A stretch of 64,000 bases of DNA, taken from the IMG/VR virus record IMGVR_UViG_3300010396_000003, positions 64,001 through 128,000 of that record; one strand, 5' to 3'. Shown here one piece after another: positions 21,672 through 29,483 of this stretch. How positions within the stretch are numbered: position 1 is the first letter of the stretch; each line of letters starts with the position of its first letter. This DNA comes from a virus. The translations under genes and the position numbers were made by a program. Below the pieces are notes generated by a model that was not told the origin of the DNA, did not search any database, and saw only the letters and a program-made list of their open reading frames with translations.

Positions 21672-21946
21672 ACGAAAAGCCGACGCCACCTGCCGATCTT
21701 TGGGAGCAAATGGATAAGGTGCACGAGGACTACCTGAAACAGAAGAATCTTATTACTGGATTTACCTCTGATGATTACGCCACACGTTATAACGTAGGGA
21801 AAAGTACTGCACGTAAACAGTTAAATCAAATGGTGCAAATGAAAACTGTTATAGTCACAAAGGCTATGCGAAACGGACACTTAGTGAAGGTTTATAACCT
21901 GGTCCCGTCAAAATCAAATTCCTCGAACGTTCCACCGACTTCCTGA
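21614..21946 (+). CDS. Winged-helix DNA-binding protein
   Basis: The 110-residue protein has a proline/aspartate-rich N-terminus and a C-terminal winged-helix-like region, FTSDDYATRYNVGKSTARKQ followed by a beta wing (VIVTKAMRNGHLVKVYNL). It probably binds DNA and may regulate the divergent promoters near 20.75 kb. Its 3' end overlaps the convergent dCMP deaminase gene by 55 bases. Confidence 0.7.
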   Translation: MSRNKKAVPATDTPPDTSIDEKPTPPADLWEQMDKVHEDYLKQKNLITGFTSDDYATRYNVGKSTARKQLNQMVQMKTVIVTKAMRNGHLVKVYNLVPSKSNSSNVPPTS

Positions 21947-22353
21947 ATATATCGCTTGGTCTTCATAAGCGCCTCACCCCAACGTGACAGCGCGTCCTCA
22001 CTTGGTTTTGGAAACACGAAACGACGAATACCTTTCTGCAACATCTGAACGCAACACCGATTGCATGGCGCGAAAGGATACGTGTAGAGTGTGCAGCCGG
22101 CAAGAGTCTCAGACCTTGAGAAAATCATGGCGTTTATTTCGGCGTGGACAATCCGATCATACTTCTCATTACGATCCGCATACCATTCTGGTCTATCCGG
22201 CATTCCGGCCGGGAAGCCATTAAATCCGATAGACTCCAGTGATTTATTGGCGCGCACAATTGCCGCACCACACTTCGTGCTTGGATCCTTAGAGGCAGTA
22301 GAGACGTAGCGCGCTAAGCCAAGATAGAAACGTTCCCAGTGGTCGTAGGTCAT
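21892..22353 (-). CDS. dCMP deaminase
   Basis: The 153-residue protein has the zinc-binding HAEINA (histidine plus catalytic glutamate) and PFAPCNRCC motifs of cytidine/deoxycytidylate deaminases, with KDPSTKCGAAIV near the N-terminus. It converts dCMP to dUMP for thymidylate synthesis. The ATG at 22353 overlaps the upstream stop (ATGA); longer frames duplicate the neighbour. The sequence reads as a complete domain. Confidence 0.93.
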   Translation of the reverse strand: MTYDHWERFYLGLARYVSTASKDPSTKCGAAIVRANKSLESIGFNGFPAGMPDRPEWYADRNEKYDRIVHAEINAMIFSRSETLAGCTLYTYPFAPCNRCCVQMLQKGIRRFVFPKPSEDALSRWGEALMKTKRYIQEVGGTFEEFDFDGTRL

Positions 22354-23561
22354 AAATTCTCCACAGAGATTCTGATTTGTGATTGTTGGCGGAAATCTTT
22401 TGGTATCCATCCAGAATGAATCCGTTCATAAATACGATGGAAAAACCAAAGGGCACCGTTTTCCAACTGAGATCTTAATGCTCGATGAAGCCAGTTTGTT
22501 TGCCAACGACCATTGGAATATTCTAACCAATCCTCGTCTTTTGAAAATCCGAATCTTCTAACAGCGCGCTCTTTTAACGATGTAAAGAATTCAGATCTAA
22601 GCCAACCATGCTTTGTTTTTAACGAGGTTAAAAATCTCCCGCGGGGCGGTTGGGTTTTTACCCAATTGAGCATAAGCATTGTATCGTTCGGTTGAATGGC
22701 ATCGATTGAAGCTGCGATAATAGGCAGGACTAATGTTAGATCGAGATATTCTTCCCGTTTCCAATCAAAAGTCTTATCAATAAAACCATAATAGATCGAA
22801 TCAAACGATCGGTCTTTATAAACTCTATCCGCGTCCCCACTATTAGTTGGTTTAACAAACATCGGCCAGTACTTTTCAGGAAATCCAGACATCCAGTCTA
22901 ACCACTCATAATAAAACTCTAACTTGTCTGGCCAACCCATAATACGTTGTTGATTAACAGAAAAAAGATGGCTTTGCCTCCAGGCAACATTTCTTATAAT
23001 CCTCTCATCGGCAGAACAACGCTGCCTTGCTTCTCTAAATAAATCAGACCTTAAAACGTAAATCTGTTGCAAAGCACCGGCCGATAGCCAATCTGGAATT
23101 TTTTTAGGTTTACCGTTTTCGTCTAAGCCTGTCTCGGGATGCTTTAGGGCTCTAAGATAATGGCCAACCATATTATTTTCGATGGTAAGCACGTGGATTC
23201 CGCGATTCTTGAGTTCTAATATTTGCTCGGCGTCAGAATCAGATAATGCCAAACTTTTTTCGGTAAGTAATACATCTCCCGGTCTTAAGGATACGAGCAA
23301 TCCATCAATATTCCCGGTAAACTTCTTAACATCTTCCTTGGTGAGAATCGTTCTAAAATCAGTACCGTACCTTAAGCCAGCGCAAATATACTCGTGATCA
23401 TGGCCGTAGTCTCTGGAAAATATTTTGGGCGGAGACGTTCTCAGGTGTGGCGTTTCGCCAGTAACAGTTGTGTCGTCCGCCCATTTTTCAGGAGGCGTTC
23501 CGTTGTGTGGCGTTTCGCCGGTTGCCAATGTGCCGTCCTGAAATATCGATAATTGATTCAC
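22350..23561 (-). CDS. Unknown 403-residue protein carrying two in-frame structured repeats
   Basis: The first 45 residues are made by two copies of the structured DNA repeat (peptides ATGETPHNGTPP and VTGETPHLRTSPP). The rest (residues 50-403) starts HEYICAGLRYGTDF and contains LLVSLRPGDVLLTEKS, IHVLTIENNMVGHYLR and a tryptophan-rich middle (YEWLDWMSGFPEKYWPMF). No family is recognised. The protein may be an enzyme, as it has several conserved-looking charged residues, but no motif can be named. It is coupled to dCMP deaminase. Confidence 0.65.
   Translation of the reverse strand: MNQLSIFQDGTLATGETPHNGTPPEKWADDTTVTGETPHLRTSPPKIFSRDYGHDHEYICAGLRYGTDFRTILTKEDVKKFTGNIDGLLVSLRPGDVLLTEKSLALSDSDAEQILELKNRGIHVLTIENNMVGHYLRALKHPETGLDENGKPKKIPDWLSAGALQQIYVLRSDLFREARQRCSADERIIRNVAWRQSHLFSVNQQRIMGWPDKLEFYYEWLDWMSGFPEKYWPMFVKPTNSGDADRVYKDRSFDSIYYGFIDKTFDWKREEYLDLTLVLPIIAASIDAIQPNDTMLMLNWVKTQPPRGRFLTSLKTKHGWLRSEFFTSLKERAVRRFGFSKDEDWLEYSNGRWQTNWLHRALRSQLENGALWFFHRIYERIHSGWIPKDFRQQSQIRISVENL
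23427..23482. repeat. Structured repeat copy A
   Basis: The copy is bounded by the inverted pair GGGCGGA/TCCGCCC and contains the core TGTGGCGTTTCGCC with ACGTTC upstream and TGTCGT downstream. It lies in frame within the 403-residue gene, exactly 60 bases from copy B. Confidence 0.7.
23489..23540. repeat. Structured repeat copy B
   Basis: The copy is bounded by CAGGA/TCCTG and contains GGCGTTCC, TGTGGCGTTTCGCCGGTTG and TGTGCCGT. It encodes the N-terminal peptide of the 403-residue protein on the minus strand. Confidence 0.75.
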
Positions 23562-23580
23562 AATACCCTCCTAAAATTTA

Positions 23581-23646
23581 GCCATTAGCGTAGGCGTTCC
23601 TTGCTGTGGCGTTTCGCCGGTTGATCGTGTGCCGTACGCTAATGGC
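23581..23646. repeat. Structured repeat copy C
   Basis: The copy is bounded by a perfect 12-bp inverted pair, GCCATTAGCGTA/TACGCTAATGGC, around the same core. It lies between two genes. Confidence 0.8.
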
Positions 23647-24033
23647 TCATCGAGGAGGCGTTCCAGTTTGTGGCGTTTCGCCGGTTGCGCATGTGCCGTC
23701 CTCGATATTCTTTCGTTCCTCAACTTCCATTAAAAAGAAACATCCCCATGCCGCGGCCGCCAGGTCATCATCATCATTCTTCTGTCCGGTAGCATTCTTC
23801 TGCGCGTAGAGGATGAGATGTTCAATGGCATGGTTCAACCGATCGCGGACATATTCCGGATCATCAATTCCTTTCTGCCAGTTCCATTCGCCATAGGCTT
23901 TTGCGCCAGATCCATAGCGTTCAGCCAGTCGACGCAATCCGGACAATGGAATGAGATCGTATCGCGGTCGCCAGGATGAAGACTTAGCTCCCGACTTACT
24001 TTCAACAAATTCCTGATCCAAGTTTACCTCCAC
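23647..24033 (-). CDS. MazZ-like dATP/dGTP pyrophosphohydrolase (DUF5664)
   Basis: The 128-residue protein has the pattern RYDLIPLSGLRRLAERYGSG followed by KAYGEWNWQKG, DRLNHAIEHLILY and DDDDLAAAAWGCFFL, which matches the DUF5664 family, now named after the MazZ dNTP pyrophosphohydrolase of Z-genome phages. These all-helical enzymes turn dGTP or dATP into the monophosphate. The last 19 residues come from structured repeat D and are unlikely to be part of the fold. It may provide dGMP or dAMP for other enzymes here. Confidence 0.85.
   Translation of the reverse strand: MEVNLDQEFVESKSGAKSSSWRPRYDLIPLSGLRRLAERYGSGAKAYGEWNWQKGIDDPEYVRDRLNHAIEHLILYAQKNATGQKNDDDDLAAAAWGCFFLMEVEERKNIEDGTCATGETPQTGTPPR
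23649..23706. repeat. Structured repeat copy D
   Basis: The copy is bounded by the 8-bp pair ATCGAGGA/TCCTCGAT around the same core. It forms the last 19 codons of the MazZ-like gene, adding the peptide ATGETPQTGTPPR, so its insertion extended that protein. Confidence 0.8.
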
Positions 24034-24233
24034 CTAAATCCCGTTCGTGATACATGCTGATTACTGCGGTTTCGATGGGGCGCCGAGCATCTTTTTCCAT
24101 CGGGTCGGCTACACCAATGAAGCGGCGGAGCTCCACATGAAGGGCACATATTGCGGAATACTCCCCCGTCAAAATCGTGTTTCCGTAATGCAATCCGTCC
24201 CATTGGATGGCGCCGCTTAATTCTAATTCTCAT
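24024..24233 (-). CDS. Small zinc-binding protein
   Basis: The 69-residue protein has a basic N-terminus and MCPSCGAPPLHWCSRPDGK followed by APHRNR, the cysteine/histidine pattern of a small phage zinc-finger family. It overlaps its neighbours by four (ATGA) and ten bases. The function is unknown. Confidence 0.65.
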   Translation of the reverse strand: MRIRIKRRHPMGRIALRKHDFDGGVFRNMCPSCGAPPLHWCSRPDGKRCSAPHRNRSNQHVSRTGFRWR

Positions 24234-24421
24234 AAAAACATTGTCCTGATCATCCGTTCGGCACGCGATGGATGTGGTTCATGAAAATGATTATTTAAAT
24301 CATGAACAGGAGGAGCTGCCGGCATGTCTTCTTTTGGCTTTTTCAGCCAATCGGTAAACAAACCTTCTGAGGCGTTTACTCCCAGCCTGCGAAAGAAAAC
24401 TTCTATTACCGGACAAATCAT
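24230..24421 (-). CDS. Small protein, unknown function
   Basis: The 63-residue frame begins right after the TAG of the upstream membrane peptide and ends in an ATGA junction. It has a hydrophobic N-terminus and a histidine-rich stretch (HDLNNHFHEPH). No family is recognised. Confidence 0.55.
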   Translation of the reverse strand: MICPVIEVFFRRLGVNASEGLFTDWLKKPKEDMPAAPPVHDLNNHFHEPHPSRAERMIRTMFL

Positions 24422-24514
24422 CTAGTCTGTATTCCGCGAAATATGGATGAAAACCCATAATATAACGCCAACACAAACGGTTGCAAAAGCAAAACTAATA
24501 ACTTCATTCATCAT
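24422..24514 (-). CDS. 30-residue single-pass membrane peptide
   Basis: An ATG at 24514 opens a 30-residue frame almost entirely made of one hydrophobic helix (VISFAFATVCVGVILWVFIHI), ending in TAG immediately before the next ATG. It overlaps the upstream gene by 11 bases. It could be a holin-like or regulatory membrane peptide. Confidence 0.55.
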   Translation of the reverse strand: MMNEVISFAFATVCVGVILWVFIHISRNTD

Positions 24515-24653
24515 CCTTCTCCTTATCGTCTTCGTCGTCTCCCTCATACTTACGGTCTATAAAATCTCTACCAATGGCAATCCCAGCCAAAGCAATGACT
24601 ATCCAAAACAAAGTGGCACCGACCGCTACAGCCATATCAAAATTAAAGAACAT
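24504..24653 (-). CDS. Small membrane protein with acidic tail
   Basis: From the ATG at 24653 the frame gives 49 residues, with one transmembrane helix (VAVGATLFWIVIALAGIAI) and a very acidic C-terminus (GDDEDDKEKDDE). It overlaps the upstream stop by 11 bases. A competing plus-strand frame here is less convincing. Confidence 0.6.
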   Translation of the reverse strand: MFFNFDMAVAVGATLFWIVIALAGIAIGRDFIDRKYEGDDEDDKEKDDE

Positions 24654-25347
24654 AACCACAATCCTTGAAAATGGCTTCGATAGCGTCAGCACGCACGAAT
24701 GATCCGTAATTCAACATGAACTTTTTGCAATCCTCTGGAGACATTCCGATAATCGTGGTGCGCGGCAGCGCCTTGATCTGTGCTAGGGCTTGCTCTAAAA
24801 CGGACCGCTTCTTTGATTCGCTTTTTAACCAGTTACTGGCGATTGCCGCTACAGAGTGCATTGAATGTACACCTGCAATTAAGGCAGCAAGCGAGTATCC
24901 CGGTTCTAGTGGAGCGTCATTGTCAAACCAATCAGGAACTTCAACAATCTTCACCTTTTTACCGAACTTCATCGCCTGTGCTTCCAATGAAGCCCGTATT
25001 TCCTCAAAGTTATCGTGCCGATGTGGTGTGGATTCTCCACAGTAAGGGCAGCGTTGCGTGCCACTTTCGAGGGCTTGCTCCAGTGCGACAATTCTCTGGA
25101 TTGCGATAGTCAGTCTCTTCTCTAGAGGCAACATGGAGATTGGCGCATCGGCCCACTGAGCTATCTTCTCTGCATCGCTCAGCGGCGTCTTCTCTTGCTG
25201 ATAGGGCTTGTCTATCAAGGATTTTTCGTACACAAATACCTCTTGCGCAGAATCAAACAGCTTGCCGTCTTTGGCAACGAATTTTCCGTCGTAAACACCT
25301 TCCGATTCCCAAATATAGGGATCATGTGGATTGCGCAGATAGGTCAC
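24643..25347 (-). CDS. Unknown protein with a CPYC site
   Basis: The 234-residue protein has a beta-rich N-terminus (WESEGVYDGKFVAKDGKLF), a middle helix with QRCPYCGESTPHRHD and a long helical C-terminal half. The composition looks like a fusion of two small phage proteins. It overlaps the next gene by four bases. The function is unknown. Confidence 0.65.
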   Translation of the reverse strand: MTYLRNPHDPYIWESEGVYDGKFVAKDGKLFDSAQEVFVYEKSLIDKPYQQEKTPLSDAEKIAQWADAPISMLPLEKRLTIAIQRIVALEQALESGTQRCPYCGESTPHRHDNFEEIRASLEAQAMKFGKKVKIVEVPDWFDNDAPLEPGYSLAALIAGVHSMHSVAAIASNWLKSESKKRSVLEQALAQIKALPRTTIIGMSPEDCKKFMLNYGSFVRADAIEAIFKDCGYVL

Positions 25348-25535
25348 GATCTGGCGTCTCCCTTCTCGCGCTTGGTCAGTGGGCGCAAATCTCGTTCATC
25401 AAATCCAACAGAATTGGAATCGAACCAGTAATACCAAACGCCTCCCTGCTCGTCGCGGTGGTCTATTTGTATAAGAACACCAGAAGCGCGGACTCGCACT
25501 ACCTGCCCCACACGAAATTTCGGCTTGCGCTTCAC
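25344..25535 (-). CDS. Small SH3-like protein
   Basis: The 63-residue protein has KFRVGQVVRVRASGVLIQI and WYYWFDSNSVGFDERDLRPL, the strand pattern of a small SH3/KOW-like barrel common in phage genomes. It overlaps both neighbours by four bases. The function is unknown. Confidence 0.65.
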   Translation of the reverse strand: MKRKPKFRVGQVVRVRASGVLIQIDHRDEQGGVWYYWFDSNSVGFDERDLRPLTKREKGDARS

Positions 25536-25783
25536 TGCGCATCCTTTGGCTCGTGTTTGATCTTAGCCATCGCAATAATTCCCTTTAGGTCGGAGGAGAG
25601 TTTAGGAAATTCCTTTTCACAGGCGACTGCGTAAGCCTCTAGCGCAGGAATTGAAAATTGGTCGTGGTCTACGTCCAACACGAAATAAAAGCAGTTGGAG
25701 TGCTTGCCTGTAGGATCATGGCGAGTGATTTGGAATTTTCTATACAGTCCTAAATCCTTATCATGGCCGCTGCGCATCTTCAT
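25532..25783 (-). CDS. Conserved small phage protein
   Basis: The ATG at 25783 gives 83 residues: LYRKFQITRHDPTGKHSNC, FYFVLDVDHDQFSIPALEAY and FPKLSSDLKGII. I recall this family (a short domain with FVLDLxHDxxAxxAL) from many phages as a protein of unknown function. Upstream in-frame codons overlap the next gene and look unnatural. Confidence 0.75.
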   Translation of the reverse strand: MKMRSGHDKDLGLYRKFQITRHDPTGKHSNCFYFVLDVDHDQFSIPALEAYAVACEKEFPKLSSDLKGIIAMAKIKHEPKDAQ

Positions 25784-26375
25784 CCCCCTTTGGCTCGCGT
25801 GCGGCGAGTGCGCGCTCAATCTCGGCGATCCGATCCCATATTTTTGGAGCATCACATACGTCTGTAAAATCGTTCTCGTGAAAGTGAGTCCACACCTTAA
25901 TGTCACGCCTCTCGTCGTGCGCTAAATCAGGATCAGAGTCTTCGCAGCATGCGCAATAAATTTTTGCCGCATCGCGTAGCCCTCTGCGCTCTGCCGCTGC
26001 GATGGCCTCTTGGAAGGCTGTGCCGACTGGGATACGGAGGATTCTTTCTTTAATCTCAGGCTGCCATGCAAAACCATCTACGTTTGTACACCGATCCCGC
26101 ATCGCGCCTTCTCCTTCAGCGCGTGCGGTCTGAAGCAAACGGTCTACTTCATTTTTAATTTCGATATCGCCGCCAACTTTAGGAAACTCCCGCAGGGAAT
26201 ATCGAATCTCATCTAACATCCAATTCGCTCCGGCATGGTGTGCGGTCTGCTGGAGGCGGGTGAGGATGGGTATAAGGTTCTTAACAATTCTGGCAGTTGT
26301 CCACTCATCCGCGAGCGCATCACCAATTACGCCAACTATCTCCCGCGCCGTAGCTTCGAGTGATTGGTCGGTCAT
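25761..26375 (-). CDS. Unknown protein, mostly helical
   Basis: The 204-residue protein starts MTDQSLEATAREIVGVIGDA, has several amphipathic helices and a CACCEDSD site (about residue 142). It starts in an ATGA junction with a 31-residue membrane peptide. No family is recognised. Confidence 0.65.
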   Translation of the reverse strand: MTDQSLEATAREIVGVIGDALADEWTTARIVKNLIPILTRLQQTAHHAGANWMLDEIRYSLREFPKVGGDIEIKNEVDRLLQTARAEGEGAMRDRCTNVDGFAWQPEIKERILRIPVGTAFQEAIAAAERRGLRDAAKIYCACCEDSDPDLAHDERRDIKVWTHFHENDFTDVCDAPKIWDRIAEIERALAAREPKGDEDAQRP

Positions 26376-26467
26376 GGTCTTACTCCCGCAAGAATAAAAG
26401 CGAGCACAAGCAATACCAGACCGGCAATTAAAACCAAATCGTGCCAGTCAAGGTTTCGTAATCTCAT
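26372..26467 (-). CDS. 31-residue membrane peptide
   Basis: An ATG at 26467 with GGAGG upstream opens a 31-residue frame with one hydrophobic helix (LVLIAGLVLLVLAFILAG) and a basic N-terminus. The stop overlaps the next gene's ATG (ATGA). It resembles the other tiny membrane peptides in this window. Confidence 0.65.
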   Translation of the reverse strand: MRLRNLDWHDLVLIAGLVLLVLAFILAGVRP

Positions 26468-26484
26468 TACTGGCTCCTCCCGCT

Positions 26485-26631
26485 CTAATTCCAATGAGCG
26501 TTTCCGATTAAATAAGCAAATAGCGACAGTACAACAACGACAAATACTGCGCTCGTAATAAACGGATGATTTAGCGGAAAATAGACAGTTCTAATCGTCC
26601 ACTCGAACAACATTGGGTGATTCTCAAACAT
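26485..26631 (-). CDS. 48-residue membrane peptide
   Basis: An ATG at 26631 with a strong GGGAGGGAG upstream opens a 48-residue frame with one hydrophobic helix (SAVFVVVVLSLFAYLIG), ending in TAG. It overlaps the end of the upstream cysteine-rich gene. The function is unknown. Confidence 0.65.
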   Translation of the reverse strand: MFENHPMLFEWTIRTVYFPLNHPFITSAVFVVVVLSLFAYLIGNAHWN

Positions 26632-27220
26632 GGCTCCCTCCCGCTTGTCGCTCTAGCTCGGCGATGTGCTGACAACCAAGACAATCTCTCGGCTGGACCA
26701 GCCGATGCGCATCCGGGCAATGCCACCACTTTGCTTCCTCCAGCCTCTCGGCAGCGACGAATGTGCGGATGGCGGGCATCAATGCTCTTGCGGTATATCT
26801 TGCGAATCTTTTCCCGTGCGGGATTTCGGAGATTCGCTCTTCTATCTCCCGCTCCAACTCCTCCAGCGAGTGCGGGACAGCGTGTTGGGTAGCCTCCAGC
26901 TTCTCTTCCAGGTCGTTTATTCGGCTGAGTAGACATGCTGGACAGCCGCCGATTTCATCTACTACCCATCCCTGTGGCCCTCCAGTTTCATGGCCGATTT
27001 CTTCTAAAGACTGATTGCCGCATTTTTCGCATTTATGCTGTAGCTGCTTCGCTTCGTCGCGGGAGGCGGAGAGTTGCTGCATAAGAGCGAACAAAATTTG
27101 GTGGTTATGTCCCCAGGAGCGTTTACAAGTGCATTCCGCACGAGGAAACGGACAGTTGATAACTGGCTTCCACTGAAAAGCCTCTATGTAATTCTCTAAA
27201 TCTGTTTGTGTGTCTGCCAT
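26624..27220 (-). CDS. Cysteine-rich protein, unknown function
   Basis: The 198-residue protein has several cysteine groups (CPFPRAECTC, KCEKC, GCPAC, CLGC) and a helical middle with charged residues (LEELEREIEERISEIP). The pattern suggests two or more zinc sites. No family is recognised. Confidence 0.65.
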   Translation of the reverse strand: MADTQTDLENYIEAFQWKPVINCPFPRAECTCKRSWGHNHQILFALMQQLSASRDEAKQLQHKCEKCGNQSLEEIGHETGGPQGWVVDEIGGCPACLLSRINDLEEKLEATQHAVPHSLEELEREIEERISEIPHGKRFARYTARALMPAIRTFVAAERLEEAKWWHCPDAHRLVQPRDCLGCQHIAELERQAGGSHV

Positions 27221-27221
27221 A

Positions 27222-27650
27222 TTAATTTCCCGCCAGCGCTTCTAATAGCGCGTGGATTTTCTGGCTACAAAACGCGGCATGTTGTTCCGTTGGACTGGGA
27301 TAAGGAGCATTACAAGAACATTCATCCGGAACAAATGAAGCCGCCAGCTTTAGAATTGTTTTGTGTTTTTGATATGGCACGCAACCAAAAATAAATTCAG
27401 GCAGATCGAATTTACACATAAAATCAACCGCTAGGTTGCGCTGTTTAAATTTACAATTACAAGTATCGTCGCAGGGACACTCTTCGTCATGATCGCCGGC
27501 GTGATCGACAACATATTCCCGGAGCAACGATTGCGCCGAAAGAAACCGACAGAATTGTTCTTTGTTTAATTGAGTGCTGGCGTCGATAATAGCGCGCACC
27601 GCTTCGGATCCGCCGATTACATCCGAGAATGAATCGATAGTATCGGTCAT
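27222..27650 (-). CDS. Cysteine-rich protein, unknown function
   Basis: The 142-residue protein has CPCDDTCNC, CSC and several further cysteines and histidines, with a helical N-terminus. It lies between a secreted protein and another cysteine-rich protein, and may be metal-binding. The function is unknown. Confidence 0.6.
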   Translation of the reverse strand: MTDTIDSFSDVIGGSEAVRAIIDASTQLNKEQFCRFLSAQSLLREYVVDHAGDHDEECPCDDTCNCKFKQRNLAVDFMCKFDLPEFIFGCVPYQKHKTILKLAASFVPDECSCNAPYPSPTEQHAAFCSQKIHALLEALAGN

Positions 27651-27664
27651 CGAGGTCCTTTCGT

Positions 27665-27922
27665 TTATTTACAGCCTTGTCCGGTGGTGAGTGCGATTGA
27701 ATCGTCATGTTCGTTTGGGATGATACCGACATAAATCGCGCAAGTTCCGTCCTGAACTTTATAGAGTTTGGCAGTACCCGTATTCCACCCCGAGCCAAAC
27801 CCGTAGGATCCGGTCGACTGGCTCCAGATCTCCCAGGAACGGTTTTGTTGTGCATATGTCTTTGCTATACCGCTAAACAGCAGTATTGCGACCAAAACAC
27901 CGAAGATTACACCGATTTTCAT
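27665..27922 (-). CDS. Small secreted protein
   Basis: From the ATG at 27922 the frame gives 85 residues beginning with a signal peptide (MKIGVIFGVLVAILLFSG, cleavage probably after TYA). The mature part is rich in glycine, serine and tryptophan, with two cysteines that could form one disulphide. Its start overlaps the upstream stop (ATGA). Export from the host cell is implied; the role is unknown. Confidence 0.65.
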   Translation of the reverse strand: MKIGVIFGVLVAILLFSGIAKTYAQQNRSWEIWSQSTGSYGFGSGWNTGTAKLYKVQDGTCAIYVGIIPNEHDDSIALTTGQGCK

Positions 27923-28131
27923 TCTTTCCTCCAATAATGTAGGCGAATACCGCTGCGTCCATCGGGAACTTCGCCCATTCCCTCGAGACAAGCATCGAAA
28001 ATCTTTTGATGCTGGTCACAATAAACGACCGTTTCCACTTCGTCTTCGATACAGCGATCGTTACATTCGATCATTGCCGGACAATGCTCCGGCGCCAGAT
28101 TGGCATAACTACATCGATGCAGGTGCGTCAT
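27919..28131 (-). CDS. Small cysteine/histidine protein
   Basis: From the ATG at 28131 the frame gives 70 residues: THLHRCSYANLAPEHC, IECNDRCIEDEVETVVYCD and QHQKIFDAC. The C-C-C-H spacing suggests zinc binding. It overlaps the end of the replication gene upstream by 23 bases. Confidence 0.6.
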   Translation of the reverse strand: MTHLHRCSYANLAPEHCPAMIECNDRCIEDEVETVVYCDQHQKIFDACLEGMGEVPDGRSGIRLHYWRKE

Positions 28132-28867
28132 TCCGCCTCGACAGATATTCGTGTAACTGCTTCTTTTGTTCGGTTTGCCGGCGTGCCAATTCTTCGTCGG
28201 TCGGCGGAACATAGGGTTCCTCGGAAAAAGCATGTACGTTTCGGAAAGATTTAAGATTCGCTTCCAGTTTCTGGGATTCAGGCTGAGGCAATGCCTTCTT
28301 TTCCGCGGTCGACTCGACCAAAACCTTGATTTCCGCGGGCACACCCAATATCGGATGAGTCTCGGTGAGCTCGATATCCCGTAAATAGGCTTCGATGAAT
28401 CGTTTCTTCGCCCACACAAGCTGGTCGCCGGTCATTTGGGAAATGTTATGAACCCCACCGGCCGAGGCTGCCGATCGAAAAACATGCTCTGTTAGTTTTG
28501 GTCCGCGCCAGCCAATATCCGGATGATAGTGTTTATGAATGGACGTCAACAGCGCTTGCCAAGCTTGATCGGCTTCTTCGGTAAGCTGAATCTCTTTCGC
28601 TTGGTCGATAAGATCCAGAAAGTGAGCCGGCAAGGGAAACGGTACTTGCGCGCTGGGAATAAATTTCTTAGCCAGCCTATTAAAGGTCGGGCTTAATTGC
28701 TCGTCGGGAATATCGTGCAAAAGCCTCACCCAAAGGCTAAAAATCCGCTCGTTAATCTTGAATTTATAAAGGTCACCCAGTATTACCAGGCTTTCTTTTA
28801 TTTTTAAGTCCCGCGGCGGTGAGGTTTGCGTCCGTGATGTCGTCATACTCTTCTTGCGAGAATCCAT
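28109..28867 (-). CDS. Replication protein, possible helicase loader
   Basis: The protein of about 252 residues has an N-terminal helical segment (LVILGDLYKFKINERIFSLW, LLHDIPDEQL, PAHFLDLI) that resembles the G39P/DnaC-type loader domains of phages, and a charged, disordered C-terminus (EELARRQTEQKKQLHEYLSR). The ATG at 28867 was chosen for its GGAGG; an earlier ATG lies four codons upstream. It overlaps the replication initiator gene and ends in TAG. Confidence 0.6.
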   Translation of the reverse strand: MDSRKKSMTTSRTQTSPPRDLKIKESLVILGDLYKFKINERIFSLWVRLLHDIPDEQLSPTFNRLAKKFIPSAQVPFPLPAHFLDLIDQAKEIQLTEEADQAWQALLTSIHKHYHPDIGWRGPKLTEHVFRSAASAGGVHNISQMTGDQLVWAKKRFIEAYLRDIELTETHPILGVPAEIKVLVESTAEKKALPQPESQKLEANLKSFRNVHAFSEEPYVPPTDEELARRQTEQKKQLHEYLSRRNDAPASM

Positions 28868-29483
28868 TCCGTCCTCCATTCCTGTTTCCGTTTAAATTCA
28901 CCTTATAGCGGCTCAGCCAGCTATTGGCGAAACGTCCATAATTGCGATACGTCCGCTGATTCGAAACCAGCCACGCGTCCATCTTTTTATATTCAGCATC
29001 CAAGTCCAGACCTTGATAGGCCTGTTTCAAAGACTCATGAACACTGGCCGTAATCTCGAGCCGTTGCCCTTTAAAATAGATTGGCTGGGGAAGGAGTTCC
29101 TGTTGGCGGTACTTTTTGGTGCGTTGGTATTCCGATTGGTATTTGTCCCAGTTTAAAATCGTGATTTTGTAGAGAGGAATAGGTGCTTTGTGTGTGATCT
29201 CGACTAAAATCTTGTCTGCTTTCCGGAAAAGTTCAAAGGTTTCCAGAACGTCAATCTCACCTTTTGCGTCATATGCCTCGTAGATTTTTAGCGGATAACC
29301 GACAAATGTATCGCCATCCTTGCCGGCTACCACCACCCCCGGGAACCGCGATCGGGCCGCCATTGCCATCAGATCAACCCAAAACGCTCGCTGCGCTCCC
29401 GACATCGTGTGACGCGTTGTGCCCGTTAACCACTCTTCCGCAAATAACTTAAGCCAAGTTCTTCTACCGAGTTTAGGATTCAA
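28773..29483 (-). CDS. Replication initiation protein (O/DnaD-type)
   Basis: The 236-residue protein has an N-terminal WLKLFAEEWLTGTTRH...AFWVDLMAMAARS region, typical of phage replisome organisers with a winged-helix domain, then a basic region (KYQSEYQRTKKYRQQ) and an acidic C-terminus. It would bind the origin and recruit the helicase. The start is a TTG at 29483. The gene-free region with iteron-like repeats lies directly upstream, as expected for an origin. Confidence 0.7.
   Translation of the reverse strand: MNPKLGRRTWLKLFAEEWLTGTTRHTMSGAQRAFWVDLMAMAARSRFPGVVVAGKDGDTFVGYPLKIYEAYDAKGEIDVLETFELFRKADKILVEITHKAPIPLYKITILNWDKYQSEYQRTKKYRQQELLPQPIYFKGQRLEITASVHESLKQAYQGLDLDAEYKKMDAWLVSNQRTYRNYGRFANSWLSRYKVNLNGNRNGGRNGFSQEEYDDITDANLTAAGLKNKRKPGNTG

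Noticed and set aside
23427-23706. CRISPR array as the explanation for the repeats
   Set aside because: Copies are not regularly spaced, are partly coding and are closed by different inverted repeats, and no cas gene is nearby.
24447-24668. 73-residue plus-strand frame with a hydrophobic helix
   Set aside because: It is antisense to two coupled minus-strand membrane peptides that have better junctions and composition.
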